From assembly GCF_900142975.1 (NCBI RefSeq), contig NZ_LT670848.1, forward strand, positions 372,001 to 436,000: a stretch of 64,000 nt of DNA, in the 5' to 3' direction. The DNA is from Salegentibacter salegens. GTDB lineage: Bacteria; Bacteroidota; Bacteroidia; Flavobacteriales; Flavobacteriaceae. This document shows positions 18,457 to 27,183 of this stretch, piece by piece. A program made the position numbers and the translations under genes. Every line of letters starts with the position of its first letter. Within the stretch, counting starts at the first letter, position 1. A model generated the notes under the pieces. That model was not told the origin of the DNA and made no database searches. It worked only from the letters and a program-made list of their open reading frames with translations.

Positions 18457-19026
18457 GTGAAAGTAATTCAACTTTTTAAAAATGAAACTCAATTAATAAA
18501 GCGTGCGGCTAAAAAAGACCGTAAGGCGCAACGGGAATTATATGAGTTACATTCAGGAAAAATGCTTAGCGTTTGCCGGCAGTATATAAAAGATATGCAC
18601 CACGCTGAAGAAGTTATGCTAAACGGATTTCTAAAAGTGTTTACCCACCTTAAGGATTTTGAATCTAAAGGAAGTTTTGAAGGCTGGATAAGAAAAATTA
18701 TGGTACGGGAATCAATTTCTTTTTTAAGATCACAAAAGAAAATTGTTTTTAGTGAGGAAGAAATTGCGGACCCTGGTTTTTCGGCTGAAATGAAAACGGA
18801 ACTCAATGTTGCGCATATTCAAAAGATCATAGACAATTTGCCAGAAGGCTACAGGATGGTTTTTGTTATGTATGCGATAGAAGGATATAAGCACGCCGAG
18901 ATTGCGAAAATGCTGAAAATCTCTGAAGGGACTTCAAAATCGCAATTGTCTAAAGCGAGAAAAATGTTGCAGGAGCAGTTAAAAACACAAAATACATCGG
19001 ATTATGGAATCGAATCAAGAATATAG
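18457..19026 (+). CDS. ECF-family RNA polymerase sigma factor
   Basis: The 189-residue protein has sigma region 2 (residues about 25-90: ELYELHSGKMLSVCRQYIKD, AEEVMLNGFLKVFTHLKDFE, SFEGWIRKIMVRESISFLR) and sigma region 4 (LPEGYRMVFVMYAIEGYKHA followed by the helix-turn-helix EIAKMLKISEGTSKSQLSKA). It starts at GTG 18457. Its last 23 bp overlap the next gene, which has one transmembrane segment and could be a regulatory partner. The overlap implies coupled translation. Confidence 0.9.
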   Translation: MKVIQLFKNETQLIKRAAKKDRKAQRELYELHSGKMLSVCRQYIKDMHHAEEVMLNGFLKVFTHLKDFESKGSFEGWIRKIMVRESISFLRSQKKIVFSEEEIADPGFSAEMKTELNVAHIQKIIDNLPEGYRMVFVMYAIEGYKHAEIAKMLKISEGTSKSQLSKARKMLQEQLKTQNTSDYGIESRI

Positions 19027-19858
19027 GAAGAAGTCCGGGAAAGCGAAGTCACGAAATACTTCTGAAAATAAGGGTAAGTCTAAAGATATTAAACCCACTG
19101 GTGGGAATAAATTCGAAAAAGAGGCAAGGGAAAAACTGGAAGAAAGGCGAATTAAGCCTTCTGCCGGAAGTTGGGAAAAATTAGACGAAAAGTTAAATGC
19201 TGAAGAAAACAAAACTTCTCAAAAACCCTGGAAATACATCGCGGCGGCAGTCGCAGTGTTACTAATTGCAGGAACTTTTATGTGGAATGATAATTTTTCA
19301 GAAAACCCGCAGGTTGTTGAAGAACCGGTAAACGAGATTATAGAAAAACCGGAAAGAAAACAAGAATTTATGCAGGAAAATATGACACAAATAGCTTCTG
19401 AAGAAAATAAAAATGAGGATGAAGTTTCAGTTGAAAAGAATGCGAAAAATGAAATTGCAGCAAAGCCTGAAACGTTTGTAAAAGAAGAAATTGCTGAAAC
19501 ACCAATTTCCGAAGAAAATAAGTATGAAGAAGCCATTGCTTTAGAAACAATTAGCCTGGAACCGCCAGTTTCCGAAGAAAAATTAATACAATCTAAACTT
19601 GAAGAAGTAATTGCGGCAACTGCTAAAAACAAAGAAATTTCTGAAGACGAAGTAGACGCATTATTAGCCCAGGCTGCATCAGAAATTAGTAGAGGAAGAA
19701 AATCACAGTTTTATAGTTCAAATTACGAGATTAGTGCCAATGCACTTTTGGCTGAAGTGGAAGACGAGATTTACCAATCTTTTAAAGCAAAGGTTTTTGA
19801 GGTTTTAAAAGAAGGATATCTAAAAGCTAAAACTGCGGTTGCCAATAGAAATTATTAA
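19004..19858 (+). CDS. Single-TM protein, possible partner of the ECF sigma factor
   Basis: I do not recognise a family. The 284-residue protein has a basic cytosolic N-terminus, a helical stretch EKEAREKLEERRIKPSAGSW, one transmembrane helix (about residues 76-94, KYIAAAVAVLLIAGTFMW) and a long Glu/Lys-rich outer part. The topology and its 23-bp overlap with the sigma gene suggest an anti-sigma-like or envelope-sensing role. No ZAS zinc motif (HxxxCxxC) is present, so a classical anti-sigma domain is not supported. A 55-bp gap leads to the next gene. Confidence 0.6.
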   Translation: MESNQEYRKKSGKAKSRNTSENKGKSKDIKPTGGNKFEKEAREKLEERRIKPSAGSWEKLDEKLNAEENKTSQKPWKYIAAAVAVLLIAGTFMWNDNFSENPQVVEEPVNEIIEKPERKQEFMQENMTQIASEENKNEDEVSVEKNAKNEIAAKPETFVKEEIAETPISEENKYEEAIALETISLEPPVSEEKLIQSKLEEVIAATAKNKEISEDEVDALLAQAASEISRGRKSQFYSSNYEISANALLAEVEDEIYQSFKAKVFEVLKEGYLKAKTAVANRNY

Positions 19859-19913
19859 TAGATAATAAAAATCCCACCCACGGGTCATTCATCAAACATC
19901 AAAATCAATTATT

Positions 19914-20969
19914 ATGAAAACACTTACTTTTTACGTCACACTTTTAATATTCAGTTTTGCGCATCAACAGGTTTCGGCGCAGGAAGTTGCTTCTGTAGAA
20001 ACAGAAATATCTTCTGAAGATAAGGCTAAAGAATTTTTTGAAAAGCAAAAAGCTGAAATTATTGAAAAAGAAAAGGAAAAACTAAAATACCAGATCGAGC
20101 GGATAAACGAGGAATTGGAAAGAGGTGAAATCACCAAAGAAGAAGCCGCGAAACAAAAAAAGGAATACGCCGAAAAGCACGCTAAAAATATTGAAAATAA
20201 AATAAGCATTTTAGAAAATGAAATGGAACTCAGGGATAGAAATAATGATGTTCAGGGATACATAGGCATTGGTGAAGATGGAAAATTATTAACTTTTAGG
20301 GTAAACGAAGAGCGTGAGCGCAAATACGATAAACGCACTACGAGCGATTTGGTAATCGCCGCCGGTTTTAATAATGCCCTGGAAGAAGGCCAGTCTTTAA
20401 ACGATTCAGATTTTAAATTAGGAGGTAGCCGATTTTTTGAACTTGGCTGGGCGTGGAAAACACGAGTTTTTAAAGAGACAAACTGGTTGCGTTTGCGATA
20501 TGGGGTTTCATTTCAGTTTAATGGCTTAAAACCTACCGATAATCGCATTTTTGTAGAAGATGGAGACGAAACTTACCTGCAGGAATTCACATTAGATCTT
20601 GATAAATCTAAATTTAGAATGGATAACCTGGTGGTTCCTGTTCATTTTGAAATTGGTCCTTCTACAAAAACCGAAACCGAAGATCGTTTGCATTTTTCTA
20701 CCTATAAAATGCTAAAAATTGGATTTGGTGGTTATGCCGGTTTTAATATTGGAGAACGTCAAAAACTGAAGTACAAAGAGGATGGCGATAAAGTAAAAGA
20801 GAAATTAAAGAATAATTATAACACCAATGATTTGGTGTACGGGGTGAGTGCCTACCTGGGTTGGGGCGGTGCCACGCTCTATGGTAAATACGATTTAAAC
20901 CCAATATTTCAGGATCCCAACAGGGAATTACACAACTTTTCTTTAGGACTTCGGTTTGATGTAGATTAG
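19914..20969 (+). CDS. Secreted protein with coiled coil and C-terminal outer-membrane-like domain
   Basis: The 351-residue protein has a signal peptide (residues about 1-22, ending VSAQE), a highly charged coiled coil (about 30-100: ERINEELERGEITKEEAAKQ) and a C-terminal beta-rich part with FFELGWAWKTRVF, LKIGFGGYAGFNIG and a final NFSLGLRFDVD that looks like an outer-membrane barrel end. It is third in the sigma/TM/OMP operon and may be its output or sensor in the periplasm. The family was not recognised. Confidence 0.65.
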   Translation: MKTLTFYVTLLIFSFAHQQVSAQEVASVETEISSEDKAKEFFEKQKAEIIEKEKEKLKYQIERINEELERGEITKEEAAKQKKEYAEKHAKNIENKISILENEMELRDRNNDVQGYIGIGEDGKLLTFRVNEERERKYDKRTTSDLVIAAGFNNALEEGQSLNDSDFKLGGSRFFELGWAWKTRVFKETNWLRLRYGVSFQFNGLKPTDNRIFVEDGDETYLQEFTLDLDKSKFRMDNLVVPVHFEIGPSTKTETEDRLHFSTYKMLKIGFGGYAGFNIGERQKLKYKEDGDKVKEKLKNNYNTNDLVYGVSAYLGWGGATLYGKYDLNPIFQDPNRELHNFSLGLRFDVD

Positions 20970-21030
20970 CCAATTTTAAATTGTAATTTTGTTCTCCCAG
21001 CAAAGAGGTGGTCTGAAAAGTTGTTAAAAT

Positions 21031-21109
21031 CGTCATCCTGAATTTATTTTAGGATCTAAAATGTTGATAATCAAATCATGTTAGAAGCTGAAACAAGTTC
21101 AGCTTGACG
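21031..21109. repeat. Dispersed double-hairpin repeat, copy 2
   Basis: Same architecture and orientation as copy 1: CGTCATCCTGAA at the left, TTAGAAGCTGAAACAAG toward the right, TGACG at the end. The left hairpin has decayed (AATTTATTTTAGGAT). It lies between the outer-membrane protein gene and dnaG, and a false upstream TTG start for dnaG falls inside it. Confidence 0.82.
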
Positions 21110-21157
21110 GAACTAGACTTTTCAGACTTCCTCTTTAAAGGCTTAAACAAGACCAAT

Positions 21158-23122
21158 TTGATCTCAAAAACCACCATAGATAATGTATTTGAAACCGCCC
21201 GGGTAGAGGAGGTTATTGGTGATTTTGTGAACCTGAAAAAATCAGGATCGAATTTTAAAGGTTTGAGTCCGTTTAGCGATGAACGAACACCGAGTTTTAT
21301 GGTTTCTCCTGTAAAGCAAATTTGGAAGGATTTTTCAAGCGGAAAAGGAGGGAACGTCGTGGCTTTTCTTATGGAACACGAACATTTTACCTATCCGGAA
21401 GCTATAAAATACCTCGCCAAAAAATACGGAATTGAGATTGAAGAAACTCAGCAAAGCGACGAGCAAAAGCAGCAAGCCGATGAGCGGGAAAGTATGTACC
21501 TGGTTTCTGAATTTGCAAATAAACATTTTCAGAAAAATCTTCATAAAACCGATTTTGGAAAAGCTATTGGTCTAAGCTATTTTAAAGAGCGGGGCTTTAC
21601 GCTGGAAACCATCAAAAAATTCGAACTTGGCTATTCTTTAGACGAGTGGGATGATTTTACAAAAGAAGCTTTAGCTGAAGCTTATAAACTCGAGTACCTG
21701 GAAAAAACTGGGCTCACGATTGTAAAAGGCGAAAAGCAGTTTGACAGGTTTAAAGGAAGGGTAATGTTTCCCATTCACTCTATGTCTGGCAGGGTTTTAG
21801 GGTTTGGTGGAAGGATTCTTACCAACGAAAAAAAGGCGGCCAAATACCTTAATTCACCCGAAAGTGATATTTACCACAAGAGCAAAGTTTTATACGGAAT
21901 CAATTTTGCAAAGCAGGCCATTGCGAAAGAAGATAATTGTTTTCTGGTAGAAGGCTATACCGATGTTATCCAGTTTCATCAAAGTGGGGTTGAAAATGTA
22001 GTTTCTTCTTCAGGAACGGCACTGACACCCGATCAGATTCGGTTAATCAACCGACTAACAAAAAATATTACTGTACTTTTTGATGGTGATGCAGCGGGAA
22101 TTAGAGCATCGCTTCGCGGAATAGACTTAATCCTGGAGCAGGGAATGAACGTGCGGGTTTGCACGTTTCCAGCAGGAGAAGATCCCGATAGTTTTGCCAA
22201 AAATAATTCGGATGAAGCTTTAGCCGAATATTTACAGGAAAACACACAGGATTTTATCAGTTTCAAGGCTTCGCTTTTAATGGAAGACGCGAAGAAAGAT
22301 CCGGTAAAAAAGGCTGAATTGATTAGGGATATTGTAAATAGTATTTCAAAGATTCCCGATACTATTCAGCAGGAAGTTTATTTACAGGAATGTTCACGAA
22401 TTATGGATATTTCTGAAAATGTGCTGTTTTCCAGCCTGGCACAACTTAATGCTAAAAGTGGAAGAACTTCTCCCCAACAACAGCAGCAAAAAAAATCTTT
22501 TGATGTTGTTAAGGAAGAGTCGCAACCAAAAACTGCGAAGGTTGACGAGCAATACGAGTTGGAGAAAAAAATTATTAGTTTGCTTCTTCAATATGGAACC
22601 GTAGAAGAAGAATTTGAAGATTTGGTGCTAAAAGAAAAGGAAGACGGGGAGCTGGGTTTAGAAAAGGAAATACAAAAGACAAGAGTTTTTGAAAAGATAT
22701 TTTTAGACCTTCAGGAAGATGAAATTGCTTTTACCAATCCTAAATTCAGAGATATTTACGCCGAATTGATTTCCCGCTTAAACAGTGAAGAAAAATTTGA
22801 AGTTAAGAACTTTATTAACGATATAGACCCTGAACAGGCTTCTGAAATTACTTCGATTTTAATGGAAGAGGAGCAGTATAAACTACACGAGTGGGACCGG
22901 CAAAATATTTTTGTTAAAGCAAAAACCGAAACCATTTCCCGGCACGTTAGCGAAACCATTCTTTCTTTACGTAGGTTTTTAATAAATGAGAAGATCAACG
23001 AACTTTCCGAAAAAGTAAAAACCCCCGATGAAGAGCAAAACACCCAACATGTGTTGGAGGATGTAAAGGATTACCTCAGTTTGAAAAAAGTACTTTCAGA
23101 GAAGCTTAATCGTGTTATGTAG
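21158..23122 (+). CDS. dnaG: DNA primase
   Basis: DnaG makes the RNA primers for replication. From TTG 21158 the product is 654 residues (MISKTTIDNVFETARVEEVI). The N-terminal CHC2-type fold keeps its framework (GSNFKGLSPFSDERTPSF, FSSGKGGNVVAFLM), but the four zinc-ligand positions are S37, S40, D58 and S61 instead of Cys/His. The TOPRIM core is intact (FLVEGYTDVIQFHQSG, VLFDGDAAGIRA, AGEDPDSFA). The C-terminal helicase-interaction region spans about 440-654. The longer frame to 21104 would start within a repeat and is rejected. It overlaps the convergent response regulator by 8 bp. Confidence 0.94.
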   Translation: MISKTTIDNVFETARVEEVIGDFVNLKKSGSNFKGLSPFSDERTPSFMVSPVKQIWKDFSSGKGGNVVAFLMEHEHFTYPEAIKYLAKKYGIEIEETQQSDEQKQQADERESMYLVSEFANKHFQKNLHKTDFGKAIGLSYFKERGFTLETIKKFELGYSLDEWDDFTKEALAEAYKLEYLEKTGLTIVKGEKQFDRFKGRVMFPIHSMSGRVLGFGGRILTNEKKAAKYLNSPESDIYHKSKVLYGINFAKQAIAKEDNCFLVEGYTDVIQFHQSGVENVVSSSGTALTPDQIRLINRLTKNITVLFDGDAAGIRASLRGIDLILEQGMNVRVCTFPAGEDPDSFAKNNSDEALAEYLQENTQDFISFKASLLMEDAKKDPVKKAELIRDIVNSISKIPDTIQQEVYLQECSRIMDISENVLFSSLAQLNAKSGRTSPQQQQQKKSFDVVKEESQPKTAKVDEQYELEKKIISLLLQYGTVEEEFEDLVLKEKEDGELGLEKEIQKTRVFEKIFLDLQEDEIAFTNPKFRDIYAELISRLNSEEKFEVKNFINDIDPEQASEITSILMEEEQYKLHEWDRQNIFVKAKTETISRHVSETILSLRRFLINEKINELSEKVKTPDEEQNTQHVLEDVKDYLSLKKVLSEKLNRVM

Positions 23123-23753
23123 TGTTTATTTGTAATAATCGAGATCTGGTAATAAGATCGGCAATATTGTCTACCTGTAGTTTTTTAAGCAGCCTTGTTT
23201 TATAAGTGCTTACTGTTTTCTCGTTTATAGCGAGGGCTTCAGCAATATCCTTATTGCGTTTTCCAGATGCGATGAGGTTTAATACTTCAGATTCGCGGGT
23301 AGAAAGTTTCTTAAATTTTGCGATTAAATTTCTTCCGGGAGACATTCCCGCATTGAGTTTTTCGGTAATTTTTTTATTGAGATAAATTCCACCTCTTGCT
23401 ACCTGGTAAATTGCTTTTTCTAATTCATCTGGTTTTGCAAGTTTAGAGATATATCCTGCAGCACCTGCCTTTATTGCACTTAATGCATAAACTTCTTCAG
23501 GATGACCTGTACAAACAAGAATTTTTACTTTTGAATAATCGGTTTTAATAGTACGAAGCGCATTAATCCCGTTAATTTCAGGCAAGTCTATTTCTATAAT
23601 CAACACATCTGGTAGGCTTTCGCTTAAAAACCCGTACAGCTCTATCCCGCTATGCACGCTACCTACTACTTCAAGCGCCGGGTTGTTTCTAAGGATACAT
23701 CTAATACCCTCATGCACCACAGGGTGGTGATCTGCAATTAATACTGTACTCAT
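23115..23753 (-). CDS. NarL/FixJ-type response regulator with Glu at the phosphoacceptor position
   Basis: The 212-residue protein has a receiver domain (1-120) and a LuxR-type helix-turn-helix (LSTRESEVLNLIASGKRNKD, KTVSTYKTRLLKKL). In the receiver, the residue four before the conserved Pro of EIDLPEINGI is Glu54, where Asp normally accepts phosphate. The acidic pair is Asp8-His9 rather than Asp-Asp. The conserved Thr (CTGH) and Lys (GYISKLA) are kept. It may act without phosphorylation. No kinase gene is adjacent. ATG 23753 is preferred over 23792, which adds 13 unrelated residues. Confidence 0.9.
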   Translation of the reverse strand: MSTVLIADHHPVVHEGIRCILRNNPALEVVGSVHSGIELYGFLSESLPDVLIIEIDLPEINGINALRTIKTDYSKVKILVCTGHPEEVYALSAIKAGAAGYISKLAKPDELEKAIYQVARGGIYLNKKITEKLNAGMSPGRNLIAKFKKLSTRESEVLNLIASGKRNKDIAEALAINEKTVSTYKTRLLKKLQVDNIADLITRSRLLQINTT

Positions 23754-23866
23754 AATAAAAGGTTGGTTAAAAAACACGCCGGGGTAGGACAAGCGCGTCT
23801 ATACTATTAAAAATAACCGATTTTCCCTCTACTTCAGTTTTTTGAGCACAATAATCGATAAAAGGA

Positions 23867-24658
23867 TTAATTTTTAAGACTAACGGGAATATTGCACACA
23901 GGTATAGGTTTCATTTTGTGTAAATTAGCGGCGTGCTTACTTTTATATATTTTGAAGACTTCTTGTTTTCTTCCCTCAAAATCTTCAGCGGTTTTTCCGT
24001 TTTCAGCTTCTTTCATCGCCCATTCCAGTTCTGGATAAGAGGCGCCAATTTGATCTTCATCGGTACGGCTGTCTCCAAAAAGTCCGTCGGTTGGTGCAGC
24101 ACTTACAATTTCGGGAACAATTCCCAGGAACTTGGCGATCTCTGTAACTTCAGTTTTCATAAGATCGGCGATAGGGCTTAGATCTACACCTCCGTCGCCA
24201 TATTTTGTATAAAATCCAACTCCAAAATCTTCCACTTTATTTCCGGTTCCTGCTACCAGGTAGTTATGTAAGCCGGCAAAATAATATAAAGTAGACATTC
24301 TTAATCTTGCCCGGGTATTTGCCAAAGTGAGATCTAAAGTGCCAGAGGCTTCAACCTGTGGAGCGGTTTTTTTAAACTCATCAAAAACAGGTGTCAGGTT
24401 AACTTCCAGGTTGGTTACATTGGCATAATGCTGCTTTAACCAATCTATATGCTTTTGTGCCCTCGTTACCTGGTCTGTATGCTGGTGAATTGGCATTTCA
24501 ATACAAAGTGTACGCAAACCGGTTTTTGCACAGAGTGCAGAGGTTACTGCAGAGTCAATTCCGCCGCTTACTCCCAGCACAAATCCATTCATTTGGGCGT
24601 TTGTAGCGTATTCTTTTAACCAGTTAACTATGTGATCTACCACTTTTTCAGTTTGCAT
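23867..24658 (-). CDS. nadE: NH3-dependent NAD+ synthetase
   Basis: This enzyme amidates deamido-NAD+ to NAD+ with ATP. The 263-residue protein has the PP-loop motif GVSGGIDSAVTSALC, the substrate region NTRARLRMSTLYYFA, and GTGNKVEDFGVGFYTKYGDG, all conserved in NadE. It lacks the N-terminal glutaminase domain, so ammonia is the likely nitrogen donor. It is divergent from gldB, with a 99-bp shared upstream region. Confidence 0.95.
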   Translation of the reverse strand: MQTEKVVDHIVNWLKEYATNAQMNGFVLGVSGGIDSAVTSALCAKTGLRTLCIEMPIHQHTDQVTRAQKHIDWLKQHYANVTNLEVNLTPVFDEFKKTAPQVEASGTLDLTLANTRARLRMSTLYYFAGLHNYLVAGTGNKVEDFGVGFYTKYGDGGVDLSPIADLMKTEVTEIAKFLGIVPEIVSAAPTDGLFGDSRTDEDQIGASYPELEWAMKEAENGKTAEDFEGRKQEVFKIYKSKHAANLHKMKPIPVCNIPVSLKN

Positions 24659-24661
24659 AAT

Positions 24662-24694
24662 TTTGGGTGATTAAGTTTGTAAATAATACCTTTG
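24662..24694 (+). promoter_or_regulatory. Candidate gldB promoter (-33 TTTG and -7 TACCTTTG)
   Basis: TTTG at 24662-24665 and TACCTTTG at 24687-24694 are 21 bp apart, matching the Bacteroidetes TTTG-N17-23-TANNTTTG layout. The -7 box is followed by CA as at several other genes here. The leader would be about 60 nt. Confidence 0.6.
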
Positions 24695-24757
24695 CACACA
24701 AATCTACTATTTAAACATAATTATTAAAAGGGCAGGGCGTTAAAGCCTTCATAAAGA

Positions 24758-25723
24758 ATGCCTATGTATAAGAAAATAATTTTCCTGCTTTGTACAATTG
24801 CTTTTGCTTCCTGTAACGAAGATGCTAAAATTGAAAAGGAGATCGCAGCAGTGCCGGTAGATTTTGAAGTGGTGCGCTTTGACCGGGAATTTGCCGAAGC
24901 CATGCCGCAAAAACTTATGGATTTAAAGCAGGAATATCCGTTTTTGTTTCCGCAGCAATTTCCAGATAGCGTTTGGATTGAAAAACTTAACGACACGATT
25001 CAGCAGGAAATTAATACTGAAGTTGGCAAAGCCTTTCCTTCTTTTGAAAATAAGGAAACACAACTTCACAGTCTTTTTCAACATATAAAATATTATTTTC
25101 CGCAGTTTAAAGCACCAAAAGTATTTACCGTAACTTCTGAAGTTGACTATAAAAACAAGGTGATTCTGCAGGATGATTATCTTTTTATTTCCCTGGATAC
25201 TTATTTAGGGGAAGGGCATCATTTTTATGTTGGGATCCAGGAATTTCTAAAGAAGAATTTTAGAAAAGATCAAATAATCCCTGATGTTGCAAACGCTTAT
25301 GCCGAAAAATATGTAGACAGGCCAGAGTCAAGGACTTTTCTTGCGCATATGATTTACTACGGAAAGTTGCTGTACTTAAAAGACAGGTTTATTCCTGAAA
25401 CTGCCGATGCTGAAAAAATGGGTTATACTAAAGGCGAATTTAACTGGGCCCAAAACAACGAAGCACAAATGTGGCGGTATTTTGTAGAAAATGAATTGTT
25501 TTTTGATACCAACACCGAACTTTATTCCCGGTTTCTATATCCTGCACCTTTTTCTAAATTTTACCTGGAACTTGATGCCGAATCTCCTGCAAGACTTGGC
25601 CAGTATATTGGTTGGCAAATAGTGCGCAGCTATATGGAAAAAACCGATGCATCTCTAAAGGAAATGATAAAAACAGATGCCGAAACAATATTTAATAAAG
25701 CGAATTTTAAACCAAGAAAGTAA
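24758..25723 (+). CDS. gldB: Gliding motility lipoprotein GldB
   Basis: GldB is a membrane lipoprotein required for gliding and linked to type IX secretion in Bacteroidetes. The 321-residue protein has a lipoprotein signal (KKIIFLLCTIAFASC, lipidated Cys at about residue 19) and family-typical blocks such as VDFEVVRFDREFAEAMPQ, YPFLFPQQFPDSVW, YYGKLLYLKDRFIP and QYIGWQIVRSYMEK. The stop codon overlaps the gldC ATG by 1 bp, the expected gldBC pair. The ATG at 24764 is an alternative start two codons downstream. Confidence 0.93.
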   Translation: MPMYKKIIFLLCTIAFASCNEDAKIEKEIAAVPVDFEVVRFDREFAEAMPQKLMDLKQEYPFLFPQQFPDSVWIEKLNDTIQQEINTEVGKAFPSFENKETQLHSLFQHIKYYFPQFKAPKVFTVTSEVDYKNKVILQDDYLFISLDTYLGEGHHFYVGIQEFLKKNFRKDQIIPDVANAYAEKYVDRPESRTFLAHMIYYGKLLYLKDRFIPETADAEKMGYTKGEFNWAQNNEAQMWRYFVENELFFDTNTELYSRFLYPAPFSKFYLELDAESPARLGQYIGWQIVRSYMEKTDASLKEMIKTDAETIFNKANFKPRK

Positions 25724-26061
25724 TGTCAGAATTTAAAAAATCAGAAATAAATATAGAAGTGGTAACCGATGAAAATCGTGTTCCCGAAGGAATAACCTGG
25801 AGTGCCGAAGACGGGAATATTTATAAAGAAGATGCCAAAGCTTTAATGCTTTCGGTTTGGGATAGCAAATCGCAGGAAACGCTGCGTATAGACCTTTGGA
25901 CCAAAGATATGCCGGTAGATGAGATGAAGAAATTCTTTCATCAAACCCTGGTTTCTATGAGCGATACTTTTAACCGCGCCACTCAAGATGAAAAAATGAC
26001 CGCCACCATGAAAGATTTTTGCGATTATTTTGCTGAGAAATTAGAAATTACTCAAAAATAA
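25723..26061 (+). CDS. gldC: Gliding motility protein GldC
   Basis: GldC is a small cytosolic protein that supports gliding in Flavobacteriia, encoded directly after gldB. The 112-residue product begins MSEFKKSEINIEVVTDENRV and carries WSAEDGNIYKEDAKALMLS and LRIDLWTKDMPVDEMKKFF, as in known GldC proteins. It has no signal or membrane segment. Its ATG overlaps the gldB stop (TAATG), so translation is coupled. Confidence 0.93.
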   Translation: MSEFKKSEINIEVVTDENRVPEGITWSAEDGNIYKEDAKALMLSVWDSKSQETLRIDLWTKDMPVDEMKKFFHQTLVSMSDTFNRATQDEKMTATMKDFCDYFAEKLEITQK

Positions 26062-26135
26062 TTACCTTGAGTGAGTTCACGGGACATACATAGGAAAAAA
26101 ATTAATTTAGAAACAGAATATTAAATCTCGATCGA

Positions 26136-26495
26136 GTGGAGAAACTCATTTTTGTATATAACGCGTATTCCGGGACTCGCCACGTGGTGCTGGATGCGCT
26201 GCATAAATTAATTAGGCCCAATTCTTATGCCTGTAGTATTTGTAAAGTAACTCACGGAGTCTTTTCTGAAAATTCGCAGTGGAAAAAATACAGGCAGACT
26301 GCAGAAGCAGAAATGGAGTTTTTGCATATAGACGAATTTCAGAAGCGATATGCTTCAAAATTCGGTTATAAATATACTTTCCCAATAGTTTTATGGGAAG
26401 ATGAAGGCGAAATGGGGATTTTTATTGCTACTGATGAATTAGAACGAATTCAAAACGAAGAAGATCTTATAAAACTTGTTGAAGAAAGGCTTTAA
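26136..26495 (+). CDS. Small cytosolic protein with a CSIC motif, unknown function
   Basis: The 119-residue product starts at GTG 26136 (MEKLIFVYNAYSGTRHVVLD). It contains the Cys pair YACSICKVTHGVF near residue 33-36, and a block YTFPIVLWEDEGEMGIFIA. The CxxC and the alpha/beta pattern may suggest a thioredoxin-like or metal-binding fold, but this is inference. It follows gldC by 74 bp and ends 4 bp before the convergent engB gene. Confidence 0.6.
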   Translation: MEKLIFVYNAYSGTRHVVLDALHKLIRPNSYACSICKVTHGVFSENSQWKKYRQTAEAEMEFLHIDEFQKRYASKFGYKYTFPIVLWEDEGEMGIFIATDELERIQNEEDLIKLVEERL

Positions 26496-26499
26496 TTGT

Positions 26500-27117
26500 T
26501 TAACGGGGCGAATTAGAAGAATTTAATTCAATATTTATTGCTTCAATATAATCTAAAATCTCTTCCTGTCCCAATTTTGAAGTTGCCGAGCTAATAAAGA
26601 ATTCAGGCATTTCTTCCCAGCTTTCCAGCATTTTTTCCTGGTAAAAATTGATATTTCTTTCCAGAGCCTTTGGTTTCATTTTATCGGCTTTGGTGAAGAT
26701 GATACAAAAAGGAACATTATTCTCCCCAAGCCACTGCATAAATTCCATATCTATAGGTTGTGGCTCGTGCCTGCTATCTATAAGTACAAAAGCACATATC
26801 ATTTGCGCTCGCTGCTCAAAATATTTAGTGATGAATTTCTGAAATGTTCTTTTAGTGGTTTTTGAAACTTTCGCATAGCCATAACCGGGTAAATCTACGA
26901 GGTGCCAGTTCTTGTTGATCAAAAAATGATTTATAAGTTGAGTCTTCCCGGGTTTTGCTGAAGTTTTTGCAAGTGTTTTTCTCCCGGTAAGCATATTAAT
27001 TAAAGAAGATTTCCCAACATTACTGCGGCCAATAAAAGCGTATTCTGGCAGTTTGCTCTCGGGGCAAAGATCTACCCGTGTATTGCTCACCACAAATTCA
27101 GCCGTCTTGATTTTCAT
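26500..27117 (-). CDS. engB: Ribosome biogenesis GTPase YsxC/YihA (EngB)
   Basis: This GTPase acts in assembly of the 50S ribosomal subunit. The 205-residue length is typical, and all G motifs are visible: [14 protein letters not shown] (G1), [10 protein letters not shown] (G2), [11 protein letters not shown] (G3), FTKADKMK (G4) and [10 protein letters not shown] (G5). It ends 4 bp from the convergent CSIC gene and lies downstream of the hydrolase gene on the same strand. Confidence 0.96.
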   Translation of the reverse strand: MKIKTAEFVVSNTRVDLCPESKLPEYAFIGRSNVGKSSLINMLTGRKTLAKTSAKPGKTQLINHFLINKNWHLVDLPGYGYAKVSKTTKRTFQKFITKYFEQRAQMICAFVLIDSRHEPQPIDMEFMQWLGENNVPFCIIFTKADKMKPKALERNINFYQEKMLESWEEMPEFFISSATSKLGQEEILDYIEAINIELNSSNSPR

Positions 27118-27183
27118 CTTAAAATGTTTAAAAAGTGATATTTGAAATAGACCTAAATGAAGTTCTTTTAAGTCTATAGAACT

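Noticed and set aside
21104..21157. Longer dnaG start at TTG 21104
   Set aside because: The codons fall within and just after a dispersed repeat and add 18 residues unlike primase; TTG 21158 gives the normal MISKTTID N-terminus.
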